Source: Leisingera sp. SS27 (GTDB lineage: Bacteria; Pseudomonadota; Alphaproteobacteria; Rhodobacterales; Rhodobacteraceae). Taken from it: a stretch of DNA of 64,000 bases. Numbering within the stretch: position 1 is the first letter of the stretch; each line of letters starts with the position of its first letter. The notes under the pieces were generated by a model, which was given only the letters and a program-made list of their open reading frames with translations, had not been told where the DNA came from and did no database searches. A program made the translations under genes and the position numbers. The stretch lies in assembly GCF_028368855.1 (NCBI RefSeq), contig NZ_JAQNCY010000003.1, positions 310,001 to 374,000 on the forward strand. Direction: 5' to 3'. Shown here one piece after another: positions 19,850-29,056 of the stretch.

Positions 19850-20113
19850 ATGACCGCCGAAGCTGATCTGAAGACCCACGCTGAACTGTTCGACCGGATG
19901 GCCTGCGCCGTTGGCCTGGATCTGGAGGAGGAGGCCGTGTCCGGCCATCTGCGCTTTGATGAGATCGCCGAGGCGGTGCTGCGCTGCACCCGCTGCGGCG
20001 GTGTCGGCGCCTGCCGCAAATGGCTGGCTGAGGGCCAGCGCCCCGGGGCAGATGCCCCAGATTTCTGCCGCAACCGCGACCTGCTCGGCTATCTGAACGA
20101 GAGCCAGGCGTAA
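19850..20113 (+). CDS. DUF6455-like four-cysteine protein 1
   Basis: An 87-residue acidic protein, MTAEADLKTHAELFDRMACA. It has a helical N-terminus and a Cys cluster RCTRCGGVGACRKWL...DFCRNRDLL. The cysteines (C-x2-C-x5-C and a later C) could hold a metal or an Fe-S cluster, which is an inference. An ATG at 19826 is an alternative start, but 19850 has a CGGGG stretch upstream and fits the family N-terminus and the FNR-like site better. It is the first of three tandem paralogues. Confidence 0.72.
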   Translation: MTAEADLKTHAELFDRMACAVGLDLEEEAVSGHLRFDEIAEAVLRCTRCGGVGACRKWLAEGQRPGADAPDFCRNRDLLGYLNESQA

Positions 20114-20127
20114 CAGGAGCGGATGCC

Positions 20128-20388
20128 ATGCAGCCGCTGGGCGATCCCCTTTACCATTTGCGCCTGATGGCCCGGATGGGCCAGGCCACCGGCGTTGACC
20201 TGTCCGCCGCCTTTGCCTCCGGCGCCATCAGCCACGAGGACTGGGCGGCAATGATCACCCGCTGCCGCGGCTGCGATGCGCCCGTGCAGTGCGAGGCCTT
20301 TCTGGATGCCAAGACCCGCGCCGGTGCGCCGATGCCCGGCTGCCGCAATGCGGACCAGCTGATGCAGCTGAAGGGCCGCGGCGCATGA
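20128..20388 (+). CDS. DUF6455-like four-cysteine protein 2
   Basis: An 86-residue paralogue of the gene before it. It shares the pattern LRLMARMGQATGVDLSAAFASGAIS, then TRCRGCDAPVQCEAFL and a final PGCRNADQL. The Cys spacing resembles copy 1. It starts 14 bases after copy 1 (AGGAG stretch upstream) and overlaps copy 3 by 4 bases. Sequence identity between copies is modest, so the duplication is old. Confidence 0.75.
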   Translation: MQPLGDPLYHLRLMARMGQATGVDLSAAFASGAISHEDWAAMITRCRGCDAPVQCEAFLDAKTRAGAPMPGCRNADQLMQLKGRGA

Positions 20389-20666
20389 AGGACATGGCAG
20401 CGGAGGCAGAGGGCCTCGGCAATATCTTCCGCCACCTGTGGCTGCTGCGCGCCGTGGCAGAGGCTGCGGGTGTTGATCTGGATGCGGCGATGAAGGCCGG
20501 GCGCCTCAGCGGTCTGGATTATGCCCGTATGGTCACCAGCTGCCGCAGCGCCGGCTGCAGCAAATCCTGCGCCCTGTGGCTCTCCGCCCGCCGCGATGAC
20601 GCGCCCGCGGCGCCTGAGTTTTGCCCCAGCGCCGGTGTCTTCAAGCGGCTGATGCCCGCCTCCTGA
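20385..20666 (+). CDS. DUF6455-like four-cysteine protein 3
   Basis: A 93-residue paralogue starting MKDMAAEAEGLGNIFRHLWL. It contains EAAGVDLDAAMKAGRLSG and the cluster SCRSAGCSKSCALWL...EFCPSAG. The Cys spacing is slightly different (C-x4-C-x3-C). The ATG overlaps the stop of copy 2 (ATGA). The three genes are close enough to be one transcript under the FNR-like site at 19775. The protein family has no established function. Confidence 0.74.
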   Translation: MKDMAAEAEGLGNIFRHLWLLRAVAEAAGVDLDAAMKAGRLSGLDYARMVTSCRSAGCSKSCALWLSARRDDAPAAPEFCPSAGVFKRLMPAS

Positions 20667-20668
20667 CC

Positions 20669-20911
20669 CTAAAGCTTGGAATGGCTGCCGTCGCAGAGCG
20701 GCTTCTTGCCCGAGTGCTTGCAGCCGCAGAAGAACACTTTGCCGTCCTTCTCCGCCTTATACTTCACCGGTTCGAAATCCGTGCCCTTGTGCGAGCCATC
20801 GCAGAACGGCTGCCGCGAGGACTTGCCGCAGGCGCACCAGAAATAGGTCTTTCCCTCCGTCACCTCAATGGGGAAGGGGGCTTTCTGGGCGATTTCCGGA
20901 GTGTCTGACAT
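20669..20911 (-). CDS. CDGSH iron-sulfur domain protein (two motifs)
   Basis: An 80-residue protein with two CDGSH-type motifs: CACGKSSRQPFCDGSH near residue 27 and CGCKHSGKKPLCDGSH near 62. Each motif supplies three Cys and one His for a [2Fe-2S] cluster, the type found in mitoNEET-like proteins. It has no membrane anchor, so it is cytoplasmic. It may act in electron or cluster transfer. It is convergent with the DUF6455 cluster, only 2 bases apart. The start at 20911 gives the family-like N-terminus MSDTPEIAQKAPFPIEV. Confidence 0.92.
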   Translation of the reverse strand: MSDTPEIAQKAPFPIEVTEGKTYFWCACGKSSRQPFCDGSHKGTDFEPVKYKAEKDGKVFFCGCKHSGKKPLCDGSHSKL

Positions 20912-20994
20912 GGCTGGGCGCTCTCCCTGGCTGGTTGCGGTTAAAGGAGAGCGTAGCAGGGAATTGGCGCGAGGGGAGGGGCAGATAGCCGCAA

Positions 20995-21043
20995 GCCCGC
21001 GCAATGCGCGGGCAGCGCCCGACTCTCCCCACGGGAGGGCGCT
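20995..21043 (-). repeat. Dispersed palindromic repeat, copy D (short)
   Basis: On the minus strand it reads AGCGCCCTCCCGTGGGG, then CGGGCGCTGCCCG and a GCCCGCGC/GCGCGGGC hairpin. The order of blocks is that of copies A and B. It is shorter and lacks the GGAAGCGAA block. It lies in the gap between the CDGSH gene and the HEPN-like gene. Confidence 0.65.
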
Positions 21044-21075
21044 GGAGAGCAGCTCCGACCTGCTAGGCGGAATAC

Positions 21076-22011
21076 TTAAATTGACGGATAAGTGTCTTTG
21101 TCAGAGGGGTAATATGATAGGCGCGCCATCTGCTTGTTGGCATATCTTTTTCTAGCTTGTTCGTGACGGCTTCTAAGGAACTCAATGCCGGAAGACGAGT
21201 ACAAGTATTCGCTTTCACCCACTACGGGGTCTACTCTTTCGATACCAAGCTTCACTTGCATGTCTTTGTGGAGGTCGTCCAAAACTTGGTAGGAACGATT
21301 GAAAATTTTGCGGGTGAAGTTGGACAGATTGTTGTTCAGCTGGCAAATTGACTGCATATAGCTTCGGGTTAGCAGTACTAAGTCGAACCTTTGGTAGCTT
21401 TCAGCCAAGAGCTCCTGTTTTGTTGCCTTGTCCCTAGCTTTCTGAGGCTGCATAGCGGTAACTGCTGATTTGCTAAGGAAGAAACCCAGCGCGACCTCTT
21501 GGGAAGGAAAGTTACCACTTCGGTCGTTTTTAATATTGGACTTCGAGTACGACACGGGAAGCGCGTGGTGTTGAGCGCTGTTCCGAACAAGTTCCATTAT
21601 TCGAAAATCGCGATCTCCATCTCGTAGCTCTGCTATTGTGTTCCCCCAAAATCTCGCACCTTCATCATTTTGGGGGAGTAACTGTGAGATTAGTCGTTTC
21701 GTCTGATCGGTGTAGCACTTAACTGCAGTCAAGAGCGCTAAGAGCCTGATATTAATTCGTATTTTGTTTTCTGAGTCGCGGGTGCGAAAATCTCTATCAA
21801 GCTTAGAAGAACCAAGAATTGTTATCCTGCTTAGTTCCTCTTCGAACTCTATGTACGTCTCATGTGCAACGATAAATAATTCATCAATCTTTTGAATTAT
21901 GCCCAGCTGTTGCTCGGCAGTCTTGACCTCTTGCAACTCGAAAACGTCTATCTCGATATACTCATTATCAAGAAAATTCCGAACTCGTACTAGTTCTGCA
22001 GCCTGCCCCAA
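21076..22011 (-). CDS. Unknown protein with a HEPN-type RNxxxH motif
   Basis: A 311-residue helical protein in clearly AT-richer DNA than its neighbours. Residues 143-148, RNSAQH in [17 protein letters not shown], fit the R-N-x3-H motif of HEPN nucleases. The C-terminal part is rich in Lys and Arg. No signal peptide or membrane segment is seen. The likely start is TTG at 22011, overlapping the end of rimO by 22 bases, with GGGGAG 7 bases upstream; no ATG exists near the N-terminus. A HEPN ribonuclease in defence or stress is a possibility, but a single motif is weak evidence. Confidence 0.6.
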   Translation of the reverse strand: MGQAAELVRVRNFLDNEYIEIDVFELQEVKTAEQQLGIIQKIDELFIVAHETYIEFEEELSRITILGSSKLDRDFRTRDSENKIRINIRLLALLTAVKCYTDQTKRLISQLLPQNDEGARFWGNTIAELRDGDRDFRIMELVRNSAQHHALPVSYSKSNIKNDRSGNFPSQEVALGFFLSKSAVTAMQPQKARDKATKQELLAESYQRFDLVLLTRSYMQSICQLNNNLSNFTRKIFNRSYQVLDDLHKDMQVKLGIERVDPVVGESEYLYSSSGIEFLRSRHEQARKRYANKQMARLSYYPSDKDTYPSI

Positions 22012-23408
22012 AGGTCATACTCCCCGGCCTCATCAACCTCAACGGTCACCATATCGCCGGGATTCAACTCTTCAACCCCCTCATCAATGAACAGGTTGCC
22101 GTCGATCTCCGGCGCATCGGCCTTGGTGCGGCAGGTGGCGATGCCTTCCTCGTCGATGTCGTCGACAATCACTTGCATCGTCTGGCCGACCTTGGCTGCC
22201 AGCTTGGCTTCGGAGATCGCCTGGGCCTTCTCCATGAACCGCTCCCAGCGCTCCTGTTTCACCTCTTCCGGCACATGGTCCGGCAGGTCGTTGGAACGCG
22301 CACCGTCGACGTTTTCGTATTTGAAGCAGCCAACCCGGTCCAGCTGCGCCTCATCCATCCAGTCCAGCAGATACTGGAACTCCGCCTCGGTCTCGCCGGG
22401 GAAGCCGACGATGAAGGTGGAGCGCAGGGTGATATCGGGGCAGGTGGCGCGCCAGGCGGTGATCTCGTCCAGCGTCTTGGCCGCCGCGGCGGGGCGGGCC
22501 ATGCGGCGCAGCACGTCCGGGTGGGCGTGCTGGAAGGGGATGTCCAGATAGGGCAGCAGCGCGTTCTCCGGGTCCGCCATCAGCGGGATCAGCTCGCGCA
22601 CATGCGGGTATGGGTAGACATAGTGCAGCCGCACCCACAGGTCCTCCGCCGGGGCCAGCTTACCCAGCTCTCGGGAGAGGTCGAGGATATGGCTGCGCAC
22701 GTCGGCGCCCTTCCAGGGATGCGTGGAATACTTGCGGTCGAGCCCGTAGGCAGAGGTGTCCTGCGAAATCACCAGCAGTTCGCGCACCCCGGCCTCAACC
22801 AGTTTCTCCGCCTCACGCAGCACCGCGTGCACCGGGCGCGACGCCAGCTTGCCGCGCATGTCCGGGATGATGCAGAATTTGCACTTGTGGTTGCAGCCCT
22901 CTGAAATCTTTAGGTAACTGAAGTGCCGCGGGGTCAGCTTCACACCCGCCGCGGGCAGCAGGTCCACGTAGGGGTTCGGGCTGGGCGGCACCGCGGAATG
23001 CACCGCGTCCAGCACCTGCTCATACTGGTGCGGGCCGGTGACCGCGTGGATGCGCGGGTGATGCTCGCGGATGTAGTCCGGCTCGGCGCCCAGGCAGCCG
23101 GTGACGATCACCTTGCCGTTTTCCTTCAGCGCTTCGCCGATCGCCTCCAGGCTTTCCGCCTTGGCGCTGTCGAGGAAGCCGCAGGTGTTGACGATCACCG
23201 CGTCAGCCCCGGCGTAGTCGGGCGAGATGCCATAGCCCTCGGCGCGCAGCCGGGTCAGGATGCGCTCGCTGTCCACCAGCGCCTTGGGGCAGCCGAGCGA
23301 CACCATGCCGAGGGTCGGCTGGTCGTCACGGGGCGCCTCACGGAACTGCGGTTCCGGGGCAAGGTCAGGGCGGAGGCTGGGCGGGTTGCTGGACGGGGTA
23401 CTGGTCAT
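21990..23408 (-). CDS. rimO: Ribosomal protein uS12 methylthiotransferase RimO
   Basis: A 472-residue radical-SAM enzyme that methylthiolates an Asp of ribosomal protein S12. The auxiliary-cluster cysteines are C40 ([13 protein letters not shown]), C76 ([10 protein letters not shown]) and C105 (TGCLGAEP). The radical-SAM cysteines are C172, C176 and C179 in [10 protein letters not shown]. The C-terminal TRAM domain ends the protein. The start at 23408 ([10 protein letters not shown]) is chosen because the upstream extension is not conserved-looking. The 3' end overlaps the TTG start of the HEPN-like gene. Confidence 0.95.
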   Translation of the reverse strand: MTSTPSSNPPSLRPDLAPEPQFREAPRDDQPTLGMVSLGCPKALVDSERILTRLRAEGYGISPDYAGADAVIVNTCGFLDSAKAESLEAIGEALKENGKVIVTGCLGAEPDYIREHHPRIHAVTGPHQYEQVLDAVHSAVPPSPNPYVDLLPAAGVKLTPRHFSYLKISEGCNHKCKFCIIPDMRGKLASRPVHAVLREAEKLVEAGVRELLVISQDTSAYGLDRKYSTHPWKGADVRSHILDLSRELGKLAPAEDLWVRLHYVYPYPHVRELIPLMADPENALLPYLDIPFQHAHPDVLRRMARPAAAAKTLDEITAWRATCPDITLRSTFIVGFPGETEAEFQYLLDWMDEAQLDRVGCFKYENVDGARSNDLPDHVPEEVKQERWERFMEKAQAISEAKLAAKVGQTMQVIVDDIDEEGIATCRTKADAPEIDGNLFIDEGVEELNPGDMVTVEVDEAGEYDLWGRLQN

Positions 23409-23596
23409 GCGCGCGCGTATATCAGGAATGCGGCAGGAGGCAAGGAAAACGGAGGGTGCCAGCCGTGCACCCCCTGTACACCCCCTGTGCACCGGGGAGG
23501 TGCATTTTCGCCGGATGTGCCGGGGTTCGGTGTTGAAGGCGGGGCGTCAATGCCCGTAGCCTGCACTAAAGCGGATATGCAGGACGAGAGCGATTG

Positions 23597-25243
23597 ATGC
23601 GTGACGAGAGTGAAACGCCGGAAGCCCCGGCTGCCCCGCAGCGCAAGCTGACCCCCGCCAACGAGAACCCTTGGTATGTTCTGATGACACTGTATGGAGA
23701 ACAGGAGGGGGATGAAGTCGACTGGAAGTTGCATGAGAAGAACCGCAAGGTGTGGAACGCTTGGGCGGGCCATGGACTGAGCGAGGAGGAGAGAACCGCT
23801 GCGTCTGAACAGCTAAAAATTGAACGCGCTGAGCTGGAGGCCTGGCCAGAGATTGTACCAGAGATCGGGGGACTTTTCCGTAAGGAATTTCAGAGGCGTA
23901 ATCCTGAGGCGAACGAGGTTCCGGAGCTGCCAGTCAGTTCGGAGCGAATTAATGTTTCCAACACTTCTTTCTCCAATGCTGTGGTGTTAACGCAGGCGAT
24001 ATTCGCGACCCTAGTGGACTTTCAAAAGTCGACCTTTAGGCGTGTCGTGTTTTGTAATGATGCTTTCTTTGCGAAGGGGGCCTATTTTTGTTCATCTGTT
24101 TTCGGTGAGGTGGTGAAGTTTTCAAACGCTATCTTTTCACATTTGGCGAACTTCCGGTCTGCAAGATTCATTGGAGATGCCGAGTTTACTTCAGTGAAGT
24201 TTTCACAAGTGGCAATTTTTTCTGATTCTAATTTTGTCGAGAGTGCTGGTTTTAAATCAGTTATTTTTGTTCAAAATGCTATATTTCATTGTGTGCGATT
24301 TGAGGGTGAGTGTATTTTCGCCTTTTCCAGATTTGACAGGGGAGTGAACTTCTACGGCTCAAAGTTTGAAAAAATTTCAAACTTCAGGCTGTCGAGTTTT
24401 GGACAAAATGCATACTTTTCTTTTTCTTCGTTTTCCCAGGTGGTGAACTTTCGATCAGTAATTTTTAAGCGCGGTGTTGATTTTCGCGCTACCACCTTCG
24501 GTGCGAGTGCTTACTTTGTTAAGGTTGTTTTCGGCGTGGTGGCAAATGGGGAGGCATTTAGCAGATTCGATGACTGCTTGTTCCATGGACCTACTTCATT
24601 CCGTCGAGCTCAGTTTTGGGGGCGGTACCCGACTTTTGCTGGTGCTGTAATGCACGATAATACCGTCTTTCCTGCGAGGTTCTCTCCGCGAGAAGATGAA
24701 GTTAAGCTCGACGCTAGGCTGTTGAACGTTGTTTATTGGCCGGTTGAACCTGATCAGGATCCTGCGGAAGCCCGCGAAAGCTGTGCCACCATTCGCCATA
24801 TCCTCGCCAAACAAGGCCTCCCCGAAGACGAACACTTCTTCTTCCGCCGTGAAATGCAGTTTGCCGGCAAGATCGGCTCCATCTGGCAGCGGCTGCCTTA
24901 TCTGCTGTTCGGGTTGTTCTCCGAATACGGCTATTCCATCCTGCGGCCCACGCTCTGGCTCTTGGGTGTCTGGGCCTTGGGCTTTGCCGCCTTTTGGGGC
25001 CATTTCTCCGGTTGTTGCGTCCCAGCGCCGGACACTTTGATCGAACGCCCGATGGGATCGGCGATGGCGCTCAGCTTCTCCAACCTGTTTCCGCTGTTCG
25101 GGTTCGGGCGGACGTTCCTGCTGGAGGAACTGAAGGCGCTGCCCGCCGTCCTGCAATTCTTCTCCGGCTTCCAGACCGTCGCCAGCCTGCCGCTCTTGTT
25201 CTTCCTCGGCCTGGGCCTGCGGCAGCGGTTCCGGCTGCGCTGA
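23597..25243 (+). CDS. Pentapeptide-like beta-helix protein with C-terminal membrane segments
   Basis: A 548-residue protein. Residues 1-115 are charged and helical. Residues 115-330 show repeated F-rich units (for example AIFATLVDF, AFFAKGAYF, SVFGEVVKF, ARFIGDAEF) typical of pentapeptide-repeat right-handed helices. Residues 400-548 have hydrophobic helices near 440-470 and 510-540, so the C-terminus is probably membrane-anchored. The repeat part is AT-rich, whereas both ends are GC-rich, suggesting a mosaic origin. ATG at 23597 is chosen. Function is unknown. Confidence 0.7.
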   Translation: MRDESETPEAPAAPQRKLTPANENPWYVLMTLYGEQEGDEVDWKLHEKNRKVWNAWAGHGLSEEERTAASEQLKIERAELEAWPEIVPEIGGLFRKEFQRRNPEANEVPELPVSSERINVSNTSFSNAVVLTQAIFATLVDFQKSTFRRVVFCNDAFFAKGAYFCSSVFGEVVKFSNAIFSHLANFRSARFIGDAEFTSVKFSQVAIFSDSNFVESAGFKSVIFVQNAIFHCVRFEGECIFAFSRFDRGVNFYGSKFEKISNFRLSSFGQNAYFSFSSFSQVVNFRSVIFKRGVDFRATTFGASAYFVKVVFGVVANGEAFSRFDDCLFHGPTSFRRAQFWGRYPTFAGAVMHDNTVFPARFSPREDEVKLDARLLNVVYWPVEPDQDPAEARESCATIRHILAKQGLPEDEHFFFRREMQFAGKIGSIWQRLPYLLFGLFSEYGYSILRPTLWLLGVWALGFAAFWGHFSGCCVPAPDTLIERPMGSAMALSFSNLFPLFGFGRTFLLEELKALPAVLQFFSGFQTVASLPLLFFLGLGLRQRFRLR

Positions 25244-25371
25244 CCATCAGCCGCAAACGCGCGAAGCTTTGATGCCGTGCGGGGGCTTCGTGCATTGCAC
25301 CCGCCCGCCCACGCGGTAAGCTGCGCAAAACCCGTTGGGGAACGTGGGGCAAGGCAAAAAGGAGCGGGATG

Positions 25372-27324
25372 ATGAAGCTGATTTTCCGGGTGGTGACGGC
25401 GCTGGTGCTGACGGTGGTGCTGCTGGCGGGGCTGGTGCTGCTGCTGCCGGGCGAGAAGATCGCGCGGCTGGCGGCGGATCAGCTGGAAACGCAGACCGGG
25501 CGCAAGCTGGCGTTTGGCGGCAAGGTGCGCTTTACCTTCTGGCCCACTCTGGGGGTCAAGGCCGATGCGGTGACGCTCTCCAATGCGGACTGGGCCGGGC
25601 CGGAGCCGATGCTGCAGGCCGAACGGCTGACCATCGGGGTCTCTGCCGCCGACCTGATGCAGGGCGATGTGCGGGTCACTGAGGTCTCTGCCATTCTGCC
25701 GCATCTCAACCTGGCGACCAATGCCGAGGGCGTTGGCAATTGGGTGATGGGCGGCGCCGGGGCGGCACAGGACGGCAGCGCAGGCACTGACGGCGGCGCA
25801 GGCTCAGCCGGCGGCGCGCTGCCCTTGCGGATCGAGGCGGTGGAGCTGACCGGGGCCTCGCTGCGCTATGCAGCCCACGGCGAAGCGCCGGTTGAGATGA
25901 AGAACATCGACCTCAGCCTCTTGTGGCCGGACCCGGCGGGCACTGCCAGTGCAAAGGCCACGCTGCGCCCGGCGGGGGAGCCGGTGCAGGTGGACGCGGA
26001 GATCGGCACCTTTGCGGGGTTTCTGGCCGGTGAGGTGTCCTCGATCGGGGCGACGGTGACGGCGCCGGGCGGCAAGGGGCGGTTTGACGGCCATGCCGGT
26101 ATCAATGGCGAGGCCAGCGGGCGGCTGACCTTCGGGGCGCAGGATGCCTTGAAAACCGGCGTGGCGCTGGGGGTGTTCCTGCCCGATGCGCTGGCGCAGA
26201 AGGCGGTGTTTGCGGCGGATGTGACCTATACCGCCGACGGGCGGCTGTCGATGCGCGACCTGGCGGCCGAGCTGGGCGCCAACCGGCTGACCGGCGCGGC
26301 GGACATGGAATTCAAGGACCGCCCCAAGATCACTGCCCAGCTGCAGGGCGGGGCGCTGGATTTCAGCAGCTTTGCCGGCGCACAGAGCGGCTCCGGCGGC
26401 GGGTCCAGCAGTGCAGGCGGTGCATCTGCTGCCAGCGGCTGGCCTGAGGACGCGATTGATGCCTCGGCGCTGGGGCTGGCGGATGCTGCGGTGGACCTGA
26501 GTTTCGACAGCCTGCGCACCGGCGGCGTGACCCTTGGCGCCAGCAAGCTGAACCTGACGGTGGAGCGCAGCCGCGCGGTGCTGAAATTCCTGCCAGCGGC
26601 GATGTTCGGCGGCCAGGTGCAGGGCCAGGTGGTCGCCAACAACCGGGGCGGGCTGTCGGTGGGCGGCAATCTGACCTTCAACGGCATCCGGCTGGAGCGC
26701 GCTTTGGGGGAGACCGCCGGTTATGACCGCTTGAACGGCGAGGCGCTGGGCGCGCTGGAGTTTCTTGGCTCCGGCAATTCGGTGGCGGCCATCATGCGTT
26801 CCCTCAGCGGTAAGGGCTGGCTGGAAGCAGGGAAGGGGTTTTTCACCGGCTTCGACCTGGAGCAGCTGATGCGCTCGGGCGGTAATGGCGGCAGCACCGT
26901 GTTTGACCAGCTGACCGCCAGCTACACGATTGAGGGCGGCAATCTCAGCAATCAGGACCTGCTGGTGCTGCTGAAGGGGTTCCGTGCCGAGGGCAAGGGC
27001 CGGATCGGCTTGGGCGCACGCGACATCGACTACCTGTTCTCGCCGCAGCTGGTGCGGGCGGGCAGCGATCAGGTGCTGACCATCCCGGTCCGTATCCGGG
27101 GCAGCTGGGACAATCCGGACATCCGGCCGGACTTCGGCCAGGCGCTGCAGCCGAAGATCGACGAGATCGAGCAGGAGGCCAAGGACCGGGTACGCCAGAA
27201 GCTGGCCGAGGAGCTGGATCTGGAAACCGAAATCGCGCCGGACCAGGACATCAACGATGTGCTGAAGCAGCGGATCGAACAGGAGGCCCGCGACCAGCTG
27301 CTGAAACTGCTGGGCGGCGACTGA
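25372..27324 (+). CDS. AsmA family protein
   Basis: A 650-residue envelope protein with an N-terminal membrane anchor (KLIFRVVTALVLTVVLLAGLVLLLPG). The AsmA N-terminal domain follows (RKLAFGGKVRFTFWPTLGVKADAVTLSNADW near residue 45), and the C-terminal domain ends in an acidic helix. A Gly/Ser/Ala-rich low-complexity linker lies at about 125-150 and another near 340-360. AsmA-like proteins bridge the periplasm and are implicated in phospholipid or outer-membrane assembly (family knowledge). Two adjacent ATGs exist; 25372 has better spacing to the GGAG stretch. Confidence 0.88.
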   Translation: MKLIFRVVTALVLTVVLLAGLVLLLPGEKIARLAADQLETQTGRKLAFGGKVRFTFWPTLGVKADAVTLSNADWAGPEPMLQAERLTIGVSAADLMQGDVRVTEVSAILPHLNLATNAEGVGNWVMGGAGAAQDGSAGTDGGAGSAGGALPLRIEAVELTGASLRYAAHGEAPVEMKNIDLSLLWPDPAGTASAKATLRPAGEPVQVDAEIGTFAGFLAGEVSSIGATVTAPGGKGRFDGHAGINGEASGRLTFGAQDALKTGVALGVFLPDALAQKAVFAADVTYTADGRLSMRDLAAELGANRLTGAADMEFKDRPKITAQLQGGALDFSSFAGAQSGSGGGSSSAGGASAASGWPEDAIDASALGLADAAVDLSFDSLRTGGVTLGASKLNLTVERSRAVLKFLPAAMFGGQVQGQVVANNRGGLSVGGNLTFNGIRLERALGETAGYDRLNGEALGALEFLGSGNSVAAIMRSLSGKGWLEAGKGFFTGFDLEQLMRSGGNGGSTVFDQLTASYTIEGGNLSNQDLLVLLKGFRAEGKGRIGLGARDIDYLFSPQLVRAGSDQVLTIPVRIRGSWDNPDIRPDFGQALQPKIDEIEQEAKDRVRQKLAEELDLETEIAPDQDINDVLKQRIEQEARDQLLKLLGGD

Positions 27325-27465
27325 ACCCTTCTGCCTGCGGCCGGGTCAAGGAAGGCCGGGAGGCCTCCTGGCATAGCCCGGCAAGTCCTTGAGGCGGCTG
27401 CAGGCGTCTTACACTGGAAATGGCGCATCTAAGGGCAGACCTGTCCTTAGATCGCGTCTCAGCCA

Positions 27466-27496
27466 AAGAAAAAGCGCCCGCCGGAGGCGGGCGCGG
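27466..27496 (-). terminator. Rho-independent terminator of the minus-strand capsule operon
   Basis: On the minus strand, GCGCCCGCC-TCC-GGCGGGCGC is followed by TTTTTC. It lies about 45 bases past the phosphomannomutase stop. Confidence 0.85.
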
Positions 27497-27538
27497 ATCG
27501 CCTGCGTCAGCAGGCGAAATCCCTCATGTGAACCGGGA

Positions 27539-29035
27539 TCAGATGGTCTGGTCGTAGTCACCGACCAGCGGCTCGGTGCGGATCACCGCGTCAATATCGG
27601 CAAAGATCGCCCGCATCTCGTCTTCGCTGTCGGAGCTTTCGCAAACCACCACCAGGTTCGGGGTGTTGGAAGATGCCCGCACCAGCCCCCAGGAGCCGTT
27701 GTCGAGGATCACACGTGCGCCGTTCACGGTCACGACTTCCTTGATGGCGCGGCCTGCGAACTGCTCGCCCGCCTCATGCTTGGCCACCAGCTTCTGCACC
27801 AGCCGCTCCAGCACGGTGTATTTCTCGGTGTCGGCGCAATAGGGCGACATGGTCGGGGTGGACCAGGTCTTGGGCAGCGCCTTGCGCAGGTCCGACATCG
27901 ACATATCCGGGTTGCGGTCCAGCATCTTGCAGACCTCAACCGCGACCCGCATGCCGCAGTCGTAGCCGCGGCCGACCGGTTCGGCCAGGAAGTAGTGGCC
28001 GGACTTCTCAAACCCCGCCAGGGCGCCGATTTCCTTGACCCGCCGCTTCATGTGGCTGTGACCGGTCTTCCAGTAATCCGCGGTGACGCCGTTCTTCTGC
28101 AGTTCGGGGTCGGAGGCAAACAGGCCGGTGGATTTCACGTCGGCGACAAAGGTAGAGTTCGGGTAGAGCTTCGACAGATCGCGGGCCATGATCACGCCCA
28201 CCTTGTCGGCAAAGATCTCCTCGCCTTCGTCGTCGACCACGCCGCAGCGGTCGCCGTCGCCGTCAAAACCAAGCGCCAGATCAGCGCCGGAGGCCTTCAC
28301 CGATGCCGACATGTCGTGCAGCATCTCCATGGCTTCGGGGTTGGGGTTGTAATGCGGGAAAGTGTAGTCCAGCTCGTTGTGGCTCTCGACCACCTCGACG
28401 CCGATGCGTTTGAACAGCTCCGGCGCAAAGGCGGAGGCGGTGCCGTTGCCGGTGGCGCAGACAACTTTCAGCGGGCGGGACATTTTGAAGCCGCCTGCCA
28501 GGTCGTCCAGATAAGCTTCCTTGACGCCGTCCACGAATTCGTAGGAGCCGCCGGGCGCGGGCTGGCCTTCGCCGTTCAGCACGATATCGCGCAGCTCGCC
28601 CATCTCGTCGGGGCCGTGGGTCAGCGGGCGGTCAAAGCCCATTTTGACGCCGGTCCAGCCGTTGGGGTTGTGGCTGGCGGTGACCATGGCGACCGCGGGC
28701 ACATCCAGGTGGAACTGGGAAAAATAGGCCATCGGCGACAGTGCCGGGCCGATGTCCTTCACTTGGATGCCGGCCTGCATCAGGCCCAGGATCAGGGCGT
28801 TCTTGATCGCAAGCGAATAGTCGCGGTAGTCGTTGCCCACCGCGATCACCGGTTCGATGCCGCGCTTGCGCATCTGGGTGCCGAGGCCGAGGCCCAGGGC
28901 GGTCATGCCGGGGAGGTTGATCTCCTCCGGGTACTTCCAGCGCGCGTCATATTCGCGAAAGCCGGTGGGCTTTATCATCGCGTCACGCAGGAAGCTCCAG
29001 GTGTTCGGGGTCACCTCAGGCTGCGGTTTGGTCAT
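27539..29035 (-). CDS. Phosphomannomutase / phosphoglucomutase
   Basis: A 498-residue alpha-D-phosphohexomutase. The phosphoserine is Ser121 in TASHNPNGWTG, and the Mg-binding loop is DGDGD at 258-262 (GFDGDGDRCG). The C-terminal domain carries the phosphate-binding RASSNTPNLV motif near 468. It converts hexose-6-phosphate to hexose-1-phosphate for nucleotide-sugar and surface polysaccharide synthesis. It is the last gene of a minus-strand run with kdsA, kpsE-like and kpsT, 21 bases after kdsA. PMM versus PGM preference cannot be settled. Confidence 0.9.
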   Translation of the reverse strand: MTKPQPEVTPNTWSFLRDAMIKPTGFREYDARWKYPEEINLPGMTALGLGLGTQMRKRGIEPVIAVGNDYRDYSLAIKNALILGLMQAGIQVKDIGPALSPMAYFSQFHLDVPAVAMVTASHNPNGWTGVKMGFDRPLTHGPDEMGELRDIVLNGEGQPAPGGSYEFVDGVKEAYLDDLAGGFKMSRPLKVVCATGNGTASAFAPELFKRIGVEVVESHNELDYTFPHYNPNPEAMEMLHDMSASVKASGADLALGFDGDGDRCGVVDDEGEEIFADKVGVIMARDLSKLYPNSTFVADVKSTGLFASDPELQKNGVTADYWKTGHSHMKRRVKEIGALAGFEKSGHYFLAEPVGRGYDCGMRVAVEVCKMLDRNPDMSMSDLRKALPKTWSTPTMSPYCADTEKYTVLERLVQKLVAKHEAGEQFAGRAIKEVVTVNGARVILDNGSWGLVRASSNTPNLVVVCESSDSEDEMRAIFADIDAVIRTEPLVGDYDQTI

Positions 29036-29056
29036 GTCTGAAATCTCTTTACTGGA

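Noticed and set aside
23466-23496. Short CACCCCCTG-type repeat upstream of the pentapeptide gene
   Set aside because: Only two imperfect units. Nothing suggests a CRISPR or regulatory array.
27389-29041. 550-codon plus-strand frame opposite the phosphomannomutase gene
   Set aside because: Antisense of a gene with intact active-site motifs.
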